31,625 bases of DNA from a virus. The DNA lies in the IMG/VR virus record IMGVR_UViG_3300020421_001872, positions 1 to 31,625 of that record; one strand, 5' to 3'. This document shows, piece after piece, positions 30,737 through 31,625 of the stretch. Every line of letters begins with the position of its first letter. The first letter of the stretch is position 1. The notes below the pieces were generated by a model that saw only the letters and a program-made list of their open reading frames with translations, was not told the DNA's origin and ran no database searches. The position numbers and the translations under genes were made by a program.

Positions 30737-31625
30737 ATGAAAGCAAAAGATGTTAGAACGTTAGAAAGTGTACTATTAGAATATGGCATGTCGTCAGGTG
30801 CTAGTACGCCTACATCTGCACAACAAACAGGTGCTAGTGCAAAAGCAAACAAAAAGACTAGTCCAACAACTCAAAAAACAACACCACCCAAAAAAGATTT
30901 AGGCAGTCCAACAACAAGTCCAGGACTTAAAGTAGAACCAGAACAACCTGAAACACCTCAACCAGTTGCCAAAAAAGCAGGTGAACTAGAAGTAGATGCA
31001 GAGTTCAAAGATGACAAAGGCGAAGTTGCAGGCACCGTAGTAAGCAAATTAGGTGACAGACCACAACCAGACAAAGTAGTTGTGCAAGATCCTAAAGGAG
31101 ATTACAAAATTGTGGATCCTAAAGATGATGTATTTGTTGATTTAGAAGAAAATGAAAAAGTTAAAAAATTGTCTCAAAAGTCAACAAACAAAGTTAAAGC
31201 ACACATCAAAGACAGCAAGAAAAAAATTAAAAGGCTTGCTAAACTGGGTTTAAAAGAATCAGAAGAAAAATTATTTGAGATAAACTTTAATAGGAAAGAA
31301 ATTGTAAACAGTTCACTTGATGCACAAATACGTTGTGGCTGGGAGGCAGAAACTCTTTGGGCAGACATAGAAGGCGATAGTGATGATATAGACAATCTAT
31401 CATTAAGTGAAATAGATGACACGTACGGTGGAGTAGATTGGGATAGTATTAGTGAAAGTTATACAGATTGGCTATATGAATACAAAGTAGAAGAATTTAT
31501 GGACGACATGATTTCAGACTTTGTCAACGAACGTGAAGATGACGAAGATTACATCAACGAATTTATAGAAAATGAAGGAATAGAAGAAACAGATTGGGAT
31601 AGTTACAGAGAAGATGTTTTAAGAA
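30737..31625 (+). CDS. Late protein, 3' end outside window
   Basis: ATG at 30737 opens a frame that runs to the last base without a stop, so 296 residues are visible. After a helix (MKAKDVRTLESVLLEYG) comes a Thr/Pro/Lys/Gln-rich linker (about 20-80), then an acidic mixed region, a basic helix (STNKVKAHIKDSKKKIKRLAK) and a very acidic C-terminal part (DIEGDSDDIDNL, NEREDDEDYINEFIENEGIEE). No recognised domain. The Pro/Thr-rich linker and late position resemble the giant protein at 20757. Virion role likely but unproven. Confidence 0.8.
   Translation, partial: MKAKDVRTLESVLLEYGMSSGASTPTSAQQTGASAKANKKTSPTTQKTTPPKKDLGSPTTSPGLKVEPEQPETPQPVAKKAGELEVDAEFKDDKGEVAGTVVSKLGDRPQPDKVVVQDPKGDYKIVDPKDDVFVDLEENEKVKKLSQKSTNKVKAHIKDSKKKIKRLAKLGLKESEEKLFEINFNRKEIVNSSLDAQIRCGWEAETLWADIEGDSDDIDNLSLSEIDDTYGGVDWDSISESYTDWLYEYKVEEFMDDMISDFVNEREDDEDYINEFIENEGIEETDWDSYREDVLR

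Noticed and set aside
1-31625. CRISPR array, transposase or integrase
   Set aside because: No direct repeats with regular spacing and no DDE or integrase motif was found; all genes look like lytic myovirus genes.

Overview
The window is a contiguous piece of a T4-type marine myovirus genome. It is AT-rich and densely packed, almost all genes lie on the + strand, and many neighbours overlap by 1-20 bases. The T4-type core is recognisable from motifs: a gp32-like ssDNA-binding protein, UvsX, UvsY, UvsW, a gp61-like primase, a gp41-like helicase and a probable gp62-like clamp-loader subunit. ThyX and a run of late structural-type genes are also present. The late-promoter motif (N/G-ATAAATA), the gene content and the lack of photosystem genes point to a cyanophage- or pelagiphage-like myovirus. 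A SAR11-type or other Gram-negative marine host is an inference only. No rRNA, tRNA, CRISPR array or insertion sequence was seen, and no gene-free stretch reaches 300 bases.

Layout. (1) 1-1320: 3' part of a probable structural gene. (2) 1321-4257: recombination/replication block gp32-uvsX-small acidic ORF-uvsY, with a structured gp32 leader. (3) 4258-6710: early-type genes, several behind near-consensus sigma-70 promoters: HExxH metallopeptidase, 54-aa protein, DEDDh exonuclease, AAA+ ATPase. (4) 6711-6886: intergenic region with a possible pseudoknot RNA, a perfect intrinsic terminator and a strong promoter. (5) 6887-8620: a TonB-dependent outer-membrane receptor with signal peptide, TonB box and plug, unusual for a phage. 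(6) 8633-15202: a long overlapping operon with uvsW, two unknowns, an adenine phosphoribosyltransferase next to an MTA/SAH-type nucleosidase, gp62-like, a zinc-finger protein, an SGNH-like protein, thyX and a 28-aa membrane peptide. (7) 15213-16003: two small genes, the second resembling a fragment of DnaE. (8) 16000-16402: the only minus-strand gene, divergent from a late gene across a two-sided late promoter. (9) 17239-20471: primase, a second SGNH protein and replicative helicase. (10) 20474-31625: late genes, including a 1540-aa LysM/repeat protein, a ligase-like unknown, a sulfotransferase-like protein, two short MAQTR proteins, a coiled-coil/membrane protein and a 3'-truncated gene.

Two promoter types divide the window: TTGACW-(16-18)-TATAAT in front of early/replication genes, and NATAAATA in front of late genes. 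Four genes have the promoter motif so close to the start codon that the transcript would be leaderless. The most unusual points are the phage-encoded TonB receptor, the nucleosidase/APRT pair that would convert MTA or SAH to AMP, the putative pseudoknot RNA, and the DnaE-like mini-protein.
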